The notes below the pieces were generated by a model. It had not been told where the DNA came from. It worked only from the letters and a program-made list of their open reading frames with translations, and made no database searches. A stretch of DNA of 64,000 nucleotides from Lichenostomus cassidix (Eukaryota; Chordata; Aves; Passeriformes; Meliphagidae), in NCBI GenBank assembly GCA_008360975.2, contig CM039211.1, forward strand, positions 48,854,077 through 48,918,076, in the 5' to 3' direction. Positions 12,401-24,095 of this stretch are shown in pieces. How positions within the stretch are numbered: the first letter of the stretch is position 1; each line of letters opens with the position of its first letter. Both the position numbers and the translations under genes were made by a program.

Positions 12401-15400
12401 CTGCTCCCTGATGATGTGTCTCCCTGGAGAAATTCTATGAAGCTTCCTGCCCTTCAGTAGTATGGGAGAAGGTCACTTGTCCCAGGTAATTCTTCCAAAG
12501 AAGCACTGGGACCTCTAAAAGACAACAGCAGTTCTATTTCCTCTTTTCATGCAGTCACTCTTTCTCACTACCTAGCAACCTCTGGAGTCTCAGGAGCAGC
12601 AGTCCTCTTTACACATACCTTTATTCCCCATCCCAATCTCCCTCACCTCAAACCTGGACTGACAGGTTAATATTTGTTTTCTTACTATTAATATTAAAAA
12701 TTCTGTCATAGAAATCCGCAAGTATGGCAACATAAATCTAAAAAGAAAAAAGACATCTTCACCTTCTAGCAAATCAATCAGTAGCTACCAATTTTGGAGC
12801 CATTCTGTAGTGCTGATTTTGGCAAATGTCCTAAAACAACTTTGTGTTCTGAATGTATGCACAGGATTATCTTTCATCATTCCAGTTACAGTGGATAGCA
12901 ATTAATAATTAGCAGAGTGGGCTCTGGTAGAGTCATGGACCTGAGGCTGGTCTGATACTTCTCATTTGTTTCTCGGCATGACTGACAGGAGCTAGAAGCC
13001 AATGACTTGTGCAGCTAAGCCTGAGAACAGTAGTAGTTGTAATGAGCTGAGCTGACTTTCTGTATTAAAGCATATGTGTTGCAAACCCCTGAAGTATGAA
13101 TCAAAATGGATTATTACAATCAGAAAAGAAGCATCAAAACAACTTCTAGATGGTCATTGAATATTTTCACTCGACAGACTATGATTTTATAGTCAGTTAT
13201 GTCTGTGTAATCGGACTGAGAGAATTTAAGTTAATTATTCATATCCATGAACAGGATTTGTTTATGTCTTCCTGGCCACATATTCTGATCTTTAGACAAA
13301 GCCACTTTTTCCTGTGTTGAATTCTCTACAGATTAGAATATGTGGCCTAATGAGGCCAGCAGATTTTCAATTACCATGTGAAACTGTCATGATCTTGGTG
13401 ATCTTGCCTTACCAACAGTCAAAAAGAAAGGCTGCTTTAAGTGGAAAGCTAAAACTGGCTTCTGTATCTTGGTGGGTGCAAAAACATTTTTAATATATTA
13501 ATATTTCTGTATATTATTTTAACCATGTTTTGGTGCAACCATTCTCTAAAGAGTCCTCTGATTTTATTTTTTTTTTTTGGTGAATAAAAGGAGTGTTGGC
13601 AGTGCTGCTGTCCTCAACTACAGAGCTAAGAGGCAATTCAAAATAATCAAAAAACAACAGCATCTAAAGGGATATTTTTCAGGACTGTGTCACATCCTAC
13701 AGTATAGAGTACGTCATCACAGCTTGTCTACCTTTCAGCTTTCAGACCATGTCAGCATCTGAGCAACAAGTAACACACCAAGGACAAGCCAGATGTGCTG
13801 GTATAAATGACCAATTTGTTATTGTTAAGGAGAAGCCAGATCAGCATGTGGCAAGGCACTTGAGCACTGCAGATCCCTTTGCCACCTCTTAGTACATCAC
13901 ACAAGAATGATCAAAATCAGGAGGATGACGATCACATCTCACAGCTTGCCCTCAGGCAAAGCCATTCTTGCAGTTGGGCAAATGATCCTTCAGCTCTCTA
14001 ATATTAGCATATTAGGAGTGCAAACTTAATAACTTGCATTCTGCATTGAACCTTACACACCGCAACCCTAAAACTTTACAGCAGCCTCCTAGCTATGCCA
14101 AAACAAAACCAGGCAAGTCCAATCATAATCCTTTGCAGGATGTTGTGCTCTGTAGTCATTTCCTGCTTCTCACATGTAAAGGTAACAGACACAGCTAAAG
14201 AGGCTGAAATGAGCTTTATGCCTTGGCACATCTCTAATAAAACAAGAGCCTTGATCATATGAAGAAAGGGACAGTTCTGGGATATAAATACTGCAGCACT
14301 TGGGAACTGCTGTGGCAAGCAGAACATCTGTTTATTACATTTTCCAGTGTTTTATTTTCAGTTGCCCATGACGAAGAATCAGAACTTTTACCAATGCAAA
14401 CCATGCTCAGTCATAAACACAGAACTATCCTTTTGAGGTACCTTGAGCATTATTAAAGCAGCAGCTTTATTATAGGGGAGTCACAGAGTCAGCAATCAGG
14501 ACACAGGAAAGACAGTTTGAGAACAGGCCACGTTTTATGGAGAAAGTATTTTATTCACAGGTGAGGGGATTTATTTTGTGTGAACACAGACACTTTAGGC
14601 AGCATGAAGGAGAATTTTGAGAAAAGCTTCTTGTGGTAAAACAATCTACACTGGAGTTCTCCCCAAAATCCCTATAACGATATTAACCTACTGACACTCA
14701 TCTCAAGGAATGAGTTTTGGTAACATAAACTTCACTCTCTGTTGTATGTTAGCTCAATATCACTACTGAATGAGAAGGAGGATGTGTTCCAAAAAATGTT
14801 ATTGCTAATGGAAAAATCAGAAAACACCACTCAGCAGTGAAGTCCATAAGGAAATTCACTTGAGGCCACATCCAAGGTATTACTATCCTTGGTTTAGCCT
14901 TCATTTTATGTGCACCAGTGAAAAGTGTTACATAGTGAACTCACTTCACTGTATTGAAATGCTATTTTATTAAATATACCCTTGATGGGTCTCTGGGTCA
15001 GCCAATGACCTCAGAATGATGCAAGCATAAAGCGAAGCAGTCATCAAGTAAAATGAAGATCCTATTCAAACTCAAACCAAAGCAAGGTATCTCTATGCAA
15101 AAAAAACACTGGTTGACTCTACTGAGAAGGAACCAAATACAAGTTTAGAAAATAAATTTATTTATAAAACTAACTACTTTCCAAAATCTTGCACATTGGA
15201 GACAAGCAACCAGGCCACAGAAACTGTCTCACAAAACACCTGTGGCCTGAGCATCCACAAAAAAAAGGTTCACAATGGCAGCAAGGGCAGAACAGACCAA
15301 TGTGAGTTTCTTGTACTGCCTACTTCCTAAGCATAAAGCACAAGACCCAGAGCAAATAAGAAGAAAAGTACTAGACATTACTGCCCTCTGTCCCAACACT

Positions 15401-15730
15401 AAATATTTGTCAAAAGTGCATGTGATTAATTGCATCAATGCAAGAAAAATGTCCCAATGCATATTCTTCCCACATTGCAGGAAAATCACTGAACTGGCCA
15501 AATAGTTATTGTTTTGGGGTTTTTTTCAGCAACTAGAGTTACAATGGGAATTAGCAGAAAAGTAATGGCAAGGGGAAATTCCTATGCTGTTGAAGTGAAG
15601 GGTTTAGCTAGAGAGAGGGATGTACAAGAAAGGTTGGTGGCCTGCAGTTTCCACGGCTCCCTGCCTCCTGATAAGACACTCCCTACACATATTCCAGACA
15701 CAGAGATAGTTAAAAGTACAGTATATGGAA
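6471..15730. other. Intergenic AT-rich DNA, no gene seen
   Basis: No exon, RNA gene or clear transposon was recognised. Minor features are a G-rich patch at about 7660-7690, a TTTTG pentanucleotide array near 8245, AT-rich repeats of TTATTATAAA near 9546-9576, and a short repeated ATTCAGGATAT motif near 10478-10505. All open frames are short and unlike any known protein. Confidence 0.6.
8245..8298. repeat. (TTTTG)n pentanucleotide microsatellite
   Basis: About ten tandem copies of TTTTG, with two TTTGC variants in the middle. This is a simple-sequence repeat with no sign of function. Confidence 0.9.
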
Positions 15731-16195
15731 CCATAGAATCACAGAATGGTTTGGTTTGGAAGGAGACTTTAAAGATCATGTAGTTCCAATCCCTCTGCTG
15801 TGGACACGGACACTTTGCACTAGACCAGGTTGCCCAGAGCCCCATCCAACCCGGCTTTGAACACTTCCAGGGACGGGGTATCCACAGCTTCTCTGGGCAA
15901 CCTGTTCCACTGCTTCATCACCCTTGCAGTAAATAATTTTTCCTAATATCTAATCTAAACCTCAGTTTGAATCAATTGCCCCTTGTCCTGTCACTAAACG
16001 CTCTTCTGAAAAGTCTCTCTCCGTGTTTCCTGTTGGCTCCCTTCAGGTACTGAAGGCAGCAATTAAGTCACCCCAAAGCCTTTTCTCTTCCAGGCTAAAT
16101 AACCCAGATTCTCTCACACTTTCCTCGTAGGAGAAGTGCTCCATCACTGTAATCATCTTCGTGGCCTTCTCTGGACTTGCTATAGCTGAATGCCA
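15731..16195 (-). mobile_element. CR1 LINE fragment (3' end)
   Basis: This is a truncated chicken-repeat-1 retrotransposon lying antisense to the plus strand. It begins at its own 3' end with ATAGAATCACAGAATGG, followed by the characteristic blocks TTGGAAGGAGACTTTAAAGATCAT, CACTAGACCAGGTTGC and ACTTCCAGGGACGGGGTATC (each quoted here only as a short signature), and ends near GCCTTCTCTGGACTTGC. CR1 copies in birds are usually 5'-truncated like this one. It has the 3' terminal region only and no intact reverse transcriptase. Confidence 0.9.
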
Positions 16196-17476
16196 CACAT
16201 TTTTCTTATATTCTACTTCACTAGATGCTATAATTTGGGAGGGGGAAAGAATGGTGGAGTCCAGGTTATCTCCTGGCTGTTTCTTTTCTGAGAGCTTTAG
16301 TGCAAATCTGTAATTACTTGTCTTCCACTGGGAATTTCTCCATCGCCTCCTGGCTCATTTTTACCAGGAGAATACACTGGATATGCCAAAGCTCAAGGTC
16401 CTGATTGTATTCTAACTTGTGGATAACATGACTGCATTTACTCCTGCACAAACAAGACATTCAGCATGATATTTAAGCCCATATTTAAGCATCAAAAATC
16501 CCGAACCAAGAGGAGCAGTGCCTAAACTGGATTTGTAAAACTTGTATTAATACATAATTATTTCTAAATATAAAATCTAGTTTATACAGAGGGCATGACT
16601 TACTGTTTCATACTAAAGTATTCAGCTGTGTTATCAGAAATAGCAAGTAGGGAGGTTGGCTTTCCTAAGCCGGTACTTTGCCTCTGTACAGAAAAGAAAA
16701 CAGAAAAAGTAGTATTTCACAAACTGGGAAACATCCCACCAGCACATCAAGCCCAAACAACCTGTCCTTCATTCAGAACTGAGACCTTAACATTGCCAAA
16801 TAGCAAGACAGTTAAGATATATTTAAGGTAAAGGGAATGAAATTCAAGTCTATCAGGAGGATTATTTCACAGGCAGGGACATAATAGGGACTGTCTGGTA
16901 TAGAGGAAAAGATAGTCTGGGTAAATCTTGCTTTCAGTAGATACACTAGGCATTACCACAGGCACTTTGTTTTGACTACAAAATGTTTGTCATTTGAGAA
17001 TGTGAAACAAACTGCTGCATCTGGCATTAATTCCACTTTCCAGGCAGACTTACAGTTCATCTTCTGATACAGCACGCTGAAATAATCTAGTATGGACTAT
17101 AACCAACAGAGATCAAGATAATAAGTAGAAAAAAAAGAGGCTTGAGATGTCCAAGACAGAGGTAACTGGGAAAAGGTTTAAATCTTCATATCAAAAAGAA
17201 GATAGCAGCTAGTGGTCCAGCACAGACAATCTCAGTTGAAAGGGTATACATATCACCTTCATATTCATTGACATTGTTAGACATCTCTAGACTGGTCAGA
17301 CACTAATTAACCTTATCCCACTGACATCATTCAGCTGCTGAGTAGCAAGAAAAATGTAGCATTTTTTTACATACTGAGGAAAAGAATAAATCTCTTGAAT
17401 GATAAAGGAGAAGGGCAATATTAAATATCTTGAAACCTTGATACACTAGGTGAACCAAAGGTTTGTCATATGGCTT
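16196..17476. other. Intergenic, nothing recognised
   Basis: This is AT-rich unique sequence between the CR1 fragment and the solo LTR. No coding, RNA or repeat feature was supported. Confidence 0.5.
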
Positions 17477-18108
17477 TGTCCTAGTTCCAGCTGGGATAGA
17501 GTTAATTTTCTTCCCAGGAGATGGTACAGTGCTCTGGTTTGGATTTAGTATGAGAAAAATGGTAATACACTCATGTTTTAGTTATTGCTCACTAGTACTT
17601 TCAGATTCCTGTGCTCCACCAACAAGCAGGGACACAAGAATTCCTGTGCTACACCAACAAGCAGGGACACAAGGAAACAGCATAGCTGGGACAGGTGACC
17701 CACACTGGCCAAGGGGATATTCCATACCATAGAACAACTTCATGCTTAGTATATACATGGGGGACAGCTGTCCAGGAGGAGCTGATCACAGGGGACAGGT
17801 TGGGTGTTGGTCAGTGGGTGGTGAGCAGCTGTACTATGCATCACTTTTTCTCTTCAGTTTTATTCCTCTCTCCCCCTCTCCTTTTCATTACAACTGTTAT
17901 TATTGTTTTTACCAGCATTATTGTTAGCAGTGATGGTATTATATTATAGTTTAATTTAGTTTAGTTTAGTTTAGTTCAGTTGGAATTTTTCTACTGTTCT
18001 TATCTCAACACTCAAGGTTCACTTTTCTAACTGATTCTCCTTCCTGTCTGGAAGGCTGAGCAAGTGCCTGCATGCTATTAAATTGGCAGCTGGGGTTAAA
18101 CCATGACA
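17477..18108 (+). mobile_element. Solo LTR of an endogenous retrovirus
   Basis: The element starts TGTCCTAGTTCCAGCTGGGA and ends GGGTTAAACCATGACA, which are ends I recognise from a common avian ERV LTR group. It also carries the group's internal block GGCCAAGGGGATATTCCATA. The flanks GGCTT and AGCTT differ at one base and may be a decayed 5-bp target duplication. No internal retroviral genes lie next to it, so it is a solo LTR. Inside are a 35-bp tandem duplication (17605-17639 and 17640-17674, two mismatches) and a TTTAG-type run at about 17945-17978. Family assignment (ERVL-like) is tentative. Confidence 0.75.
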
Positions 18109-18544
18109 AGCTTTCTCAAGCATTCCTCCTTTATTTGTTAGGCCTACTTCCACGGTCAAATAGGATAAATGAAATACCTTTGACATCTTTGACTGTTTGT
18201 GAGAGAGGAGTTCTAAGAGAAGCTGTTCATGTGCATGAATATGCATGCAAGACATATGGGAATGTGTTGGCTCTTCCATTCCATTGTGGGAGCTCCGTGC
18301 TGCCTGAGAGTGGGCAGAAGCTGCAGAGAAGCCAGTGCCTGCCATGGTGCCTGCGTCTTGTCTTTAGGTTGGAAAAAACAGATCCAAGGGAGAGGGAGCC
18401 CTGGTGACCCTCACGCTGCTGCCCAGTCGTAGCCACACTGAGCTGATCTCCAAAGCAGACCCCAAACCGACCTCTGGCTGAGCTGCCAGAGCCACACAGA
18501 ATTACAGAGGGACAGACCCATCCCTCTTTATTATAACCTTACCC

Positions 18545-18940
18545 AGCTATAACATCGTCATCCACCCACAATGTCAGCTGGCCAAAATGTCACATGGCCA
18601 CAACGTCATCCAGCCATAATATCATCCAGCCATAATGTCATCCGGCCATAACGTCATCCGGCCATAATGCCATCTGGCCATAACCTCATGTGGCTGTAAC
18701 ATCCCATGGCCATAACATCATCACCCAATCGTAACGTCATCCAGCCACGATGTCATCCACTCATATTGTCATGTCATATTGTCATGTGGCCATAACATCA
18801 TCCAGCCATAACATCATCTGGCTGCAACGTCCTGTGGCCGTACCGTCATCACCCAGCCGTAACGTCACCCAGCCATGACTTCATCCCGTCAGAACATCCT
18901 CCGGCCGTAACATATTCCGGCCACAACGTCCCGCAGCAGT
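18545..18940. repeat. 16-bp minisatellite
   Basis: About 24 diverged tandem copies of a 16-bp unit close to GTCATCCGGCCATAAC. A few units are lengthened to 19 bp by an inserted triplet, and one is shortened to 13 bp. Several unit junctions create ACGTCA, a CREB/ATF half-site. There are no spacers, so this is a satellite and not a CRISPR array. Confidence 0.9.
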
Positions 18941-21900
18941 AGGGCCATTCCTGGCTGGCGTGCACCCGCGCTGTGACCGCGCTGTCACTAGGTGGGGCCA
19001 TCGGCTAGAGGGAAGGGGGGCGTGTCACACAGCCGAGCTCTCTTTTCTTCCCGTCCCAAGTCAGTCACCACTCCTTAGCCCTTACAAATCCACCCAGTGT
19101 TTGGCTGAAATACAGCCAGACCGTCTTATTCTATGTGAAGATAAGGCCATGCTTCTGATGTCCAGGTCATGCTGTACAAGACAGCATTTACTTTAGGTAT
19201 TTGTTTTAATAATATATATTACATGTCTGAGTAATATATGTTACAGTCATTTGCAACTGACTTTTTCCCCTCTAATCTCAACTCAGGGATGAATTCAAAT
19301 ACAGTTGCAATTCCAGACATTTGGAAGGGAAAAATATAACTTATTTCCCGAGGAACTCTCAAGTATTTTTTATGCACAGTTCACATTTTTGCCTGAACTT
19401 GTATTTTTCCAATTTAAGGAGGAGAAGGGAACCCTGGGCTGAATGACTGCAGTCACCAGTTCTTCAGCATCACTGATTGTTTGGGCTACTGGTGAAAAAA
19501 ATAACAATTTGAGTTCATTCAGGCAGCAATTTTAATCCTCTGCAGATGAATTAAAACCAGACCACAGTAACTAGCTGACTGCACTTTTAGGCCTCAGAAA
19601 GTGTGCAAAACCACTGGAGGAGTGGTGCTGCAAAGGAGATGAGGAGTCAGAGTGGAGCCACTACAAGCAGGACAGTGGTGATTATTCTGCCTCTCACCAC
19701 ACCCACCACCACAGTTATTTCTCCTATTGCCAGAACAAGAGAACAGAAAAAAAAGAAAAATTGTTGATACAATGGAGAGCAGTGATGGCCAAATCAGGAA
19801 ATAAATGAATGTCAAACAATAATTCATCAAGCAGGGTGTTTGCTTGAGTTTTTCTGTATTAGAAAATAAAGCAGTCACCTGGGAATTTGTCATATCTTTT
19901 CATATACATACACCATGCAAGTCTGCAAAAACTTCACTCGGTGAGCTTTCTGGGAGAGGAGGGAGGCATGAGCACAGCACAAGGAGACCAGCTCCTTTCA
20001 GCACTAGCTCTGGTATAGATCGCTTTGTTCCCTCTTCAAGGCAACAGCAATGTGGGCATAAACTCTGATAGCTCAGGCTTGGGCCTGGCAAAGACCCACT
20101 CCCCAGAAGCCATTGAAGGTCAGAAATTATTCTTTCCCTCCCCCCCTCCCTCCCTCCATCCTTCTTCATGTGTTTCAAAGCTCTGCAAAGCAACCCGAAA
20201 TCCAGCCCAATTCCCATTTGTCTGCAAGGGCGGTAGGGATTTATGCCTGTAGTGTGTTCACCAACATAGGTGAGAATAGCAAATGGAGATAAGTATGGGT
20301 AAGTGGAGCTAATGCTCTCTTCCCTTTGGAGCTTTAGAAAACTTATCACTTTTGTTTTGTTATATTTTTGAGAAAAATTCAAAATAAATTAACTTCTCCC
20401 TCATATGACCCTTTTCCTGATAACTAATTATTTGTCAATGGAGATACAAGAAGCAAAGTATGTGGGGCCAAATTTCCTTTTGTTTTTATCTCTGCAAATT
20501 ATTAGAAAAAAAGAAATTACAAGAGAAAGACCAAGGAGGAAAATTCGTAACTTACACACAGCTGACCATAACTGTACTAGTGACTAAGCCACACGGTCTA
20601 AAATGTAATAACTGGGCTGTGAGTTGGGCCAAATCTATGAAGGGTATTAAAGTCTCCTGAAAAGGGTTTTGCAGTAAGGATGGAGCCATGTAGAATAATC
20701 TTCTGCAGTTTAGGAATGTTTCTCTGAGAAAGTGTTGCTTTTTCATGCATAGAATATATAGCTGTACCAGACATTAGGCATTGGCCTTATTTTATTAGAG
20801 AAAATGATACATTAAAGGTGAGGACAAACCCATTCCTGTTCCCAGGGAAGCTGCTAGCTGTGCAATGTGAACAGCTGCAAGCACCCTCCAGGAGCTTGTT
20901 CCTAGTGAGTGAGTCAAGAGATTAATATGCAGAGGCAGAAAAACCTACATTTTTATGACAGCACTCCCTCAGGTACAATAGCCTGTCAGGATTGCTTCTG
21001 CACCCCTTGTCCAGGAATCATTTAGCCCTTATAAGTGATTAGAACATCTAGATTTGACAAGCAGCATGGAAGTATGTCTCATTGTATTTCTGAGTATTTC
21101 AGTGTCTCCTTTATGTTTTTCTGTATATGGTGAATTTTCTCTCTCACTCTTCCCAGTTTATACTCACCACAGCAAGAAGGGATGCCAGCAATGTGCAGAG
21201 GGACTAGGCTCCAAAAAATGTTGTTTCCAACGTGGCTTTGAGCTTTACTGCATGCCATGAAGCAGGAAAGCTTCTATCAGTTACCACAAGCACCTTCCCA
21301 ATCACGCTGCTGCCACACTACTTGCTTCACGCTGCCTTTCTCCTGTGACTTGTGCCCACTCCCGAGGGGCTGTAGCCCCCAAGCTGTGATTGTACTGCTG
21401 GCCAAAGTGCCAGAGTGTGCTCAGCTTCCCTAGAGAGAGCAGACCAGCTCCTCGTCAGCCTGCACACCTCCCTGAGCCACACAAGTCCTGGAAGAATTAA
21501 TAGATTTCATTGTGTCTTAAATTCTGCTTTCTTACTGTTCCTCAACCTTTTGCTGACCCATGTATTTATTGCCTTTGGGGGGGGAAAGGGCAATTATTAC
21601 AATTTTATCACAAGATTTCTGGTTTTATCTAGGTGTTACAGAGGAGAAAGTTGGAATGTAGGAAGTTCATAAGCTTCAGAAGAGGATGGAGGAAAGAACT
21701 CAAGCACTGTTTACCTTAGGTCTCACAACTTTTAGCCATTTCATGACAGTTGTTTGCTCAGGGCTATCTCAGAATAATCCTGAGGTTTTCAGGGGAACTC
21801 TCCTGCTGAAGGAAATTCAGCCATTGAAAACTGTAGCCTCTCTCCCAGAGAGAAAAAATTAGAAAAAAAATCTTACCATACATGCTCTGGTAAACACTAT

Positions 21901-23640
21901 GTTCTACTCTTATTTACAGAGCACTTAAATTCTTTGAGCATTTTCAGATAAAAACAAGTAAATCCTTGTAGCAGTTACCTTTATCTCATGGAGAAGGAAA
22001 ATTTCTCCTCAGGTTTTAGGGCAGAGCAATGATGTAGAGCTTGCAAAGTGATAAAGTACACAAAGAGATAAAACCACACTCTTAAGCTGCTGTAAATATT
22101 TTCTTTCTGTTGCAGTTTCAGAAGAGCTTGGTCTCAGGCAGCAGGCCTCTGAAGTGCTTCTCCCTCTGTAGAGGCCAAATCTTTCTATACATACTATTCT
22201 CTGTATCCATCCTCTACAAGATCTGCTTCCTGCTAGTGATCTAAGGGTTGGATCCTCCACATCATGTCAGGGTTCAGCTGCTGTACAGGCTTGGTGACTA
22301 GCTGTGGCTATGGTATTCAAGCACTGCTGCTAATGTGAAAATTAATGAAAGTTATCTGTAGTGAGGGACACAACTATTAACCAAGGTTCCTGCTGTAGCA
22401 AGAATGCAACACTGAGTCATGCATGAAATCCGTGACAGTGCAGAAATGCTGCAGGGAGCACACTAACGAAACACCATTTAGGGTAAAAAGTCTTTGTTAT
22501 CTTCCTGTGGCAGACTAGTGTGAGAATGTTAAATACTGTATTAAGTTAGTTTTTATAGGAAAGATAAAAGAATGATGTGTCGGAGTTAAATGTCCACTAA
22601 AATTGAAGTTTAGATAGTATGCATTCAGAAATAATTTTATTTTCCAGTAATGACAATATGCAATATCACGTAAGAAATGAAATTGAAGAATTGATCTTAT
22701 TCTTCAAATACAGGATAGCTTCAATATTAAAATTAACATATAAATTTAGCATCAATCTTATTTCCCCACTCATGTCCGCTGAGTAAATGCACATAAAGAA
22801 TGAATCACTGAAACAGTATACTGAGAGAATCAAAGTCATTTTTCAAAGATGTCAGCACAAATGTGAGGTGAGCCTGTTCACCAAGCACGCAACAAATATT
22901 GCAGAGGTGGCCCATGAGACCCATAAGGAGCACAAGTTGGGGACCCCTGGGGAAGCAGCACAACACCAGCAAGGACAAGGCAAGGGATAGTTTGGCACAG
23001 GACATCCCCACTGTGCTGTGCTCACCCCTGCTGTCCCTCTGACTATTCCCTTATCTACAGGTGTGTGAGACACATTAGGGCTCTCCATGGCATTCCTTTG
23101 TGTGAGAAAATACTATTGTTATAATTTACATCACTGTTGGCATTAACCACCTTGTCACAGCTAGAGCTCAGCCAGCAGGGATTTGGCAATGTGCCTCTGG
23201 GGAAGCAGCCAGCCTCTGCAGAGCCCACTGCACTGGTGTCTGGCGGGTCTGAGACCTGGACACGCAGAGCTGCAAGCAGGGAGAGATTCTTGTGGCGTTG
23301 CCCGGAGAGTTGACAGTGAAATCACCTCTGTAACAGGAGAAAAAGCAGTTCTGGGGCACCCCAAAGAGGCTCCTGAGCGGCTGCTCAGACAGGAGCAGGA
23401 GCTGTGCAGAGGGCACCAGGCTGAAGGTCCCGTGCTCCAAGAAAGCCACAGCTGCTTTAGCACCCAAAAACGACCTAAAAAAAACCCTTTAAAAAACCCC
23501 AACAACCCGTTGGATTCTGACATCCAGCAGAGACCTCGCCAGGTTCAAGCCATCTTACTTGATGCTTGAATTTTTTCCTCAGGGGCTTCTGAGCATCCAC
23601 GCTCCTAACTTCAGCCCCTACATCTCTTCTTCCTCAGCAT
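18941..23640. other. Intergenic, nothing recognised
   Basis: Mostly AT-rich unique sequence. A short CCCTCC-type pyrimidine tract lies at about 20136-20162 and a G-run at 21577-21584. The segment 22790-23560 is somewhat richer in CAG/CTG words and has open frames on both strands, but nothing recognisable is encoded. Confidence 0.5.
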
Positions 23641-23689
23641 AAACTACTTGCTCCGACAAGGAGATACCCTTGTTAGCCACAAGATGGAG

Positions 23690-24095
23690 CTGGGAAACGC
23701 AAGTGTTAGGCGCTGCCCTGGCAGGCCACCTCCCTGGCCCCGCGGCCGTGGGGATGGCAGGGCGCTGCGCCGTGGCGGGCGCTCCGCAGGCCCGGGAGCA
23801 GGCCCGCTGCCGCCAGCTGCGGTGGCACGGCTGCCACCGAGCTCGGAGCGAGCACGGCCCGGGCCAGGCGGGCCACCGCAGCTCTGGGGAGGGTGGGGCA
23901 CACGGGGCCCCGGCAAAACGGGCTCCCTCGGCCCGCGGCTGCCCTTGCTGGGAGGGGGCCATCGATGGGGCGGGCAGCTCCCACCAGCATGGCGAGGCTC
24001 TGAGGAACAGGCGCCAGCATCGTGTGGGCGGAAAAGGTTCCTGCCAGCGTGCCAAGGGATCCTTAAAAGTTGTATCTGCCCGTAGTGCCCGCCTG
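23690..24095. other. Isolated GC-rich island between DMRT3 and DMRT2
   Basis: This is an abrupt block of about 400 bp of GC-rich, CpG-containing DNA flanked by AT-rich sequence, about 2.6 kb downstream of DMRT3. Open frames occur on both strands but none resembles a known protein. No splice or polyadenylation signals define a gene. It could be a distal CpG-island regulatory element, an old LTR, or a non-coding RNA promoter; the sequence does not decide. Confidence 0.45.

Noticed and set aside
18545..18940. CRISPR-like array
   Set aside because: Units are contiguous 16-mers with no spacers and considerable divergence. This is a eukaryotic genome, so it is a minisatellite.
22787..23088. Possible gag-like or coding remnant
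   Set aside because: Open frames are short, no retroviral or cellular motif is visible, and stops occur in all frames.
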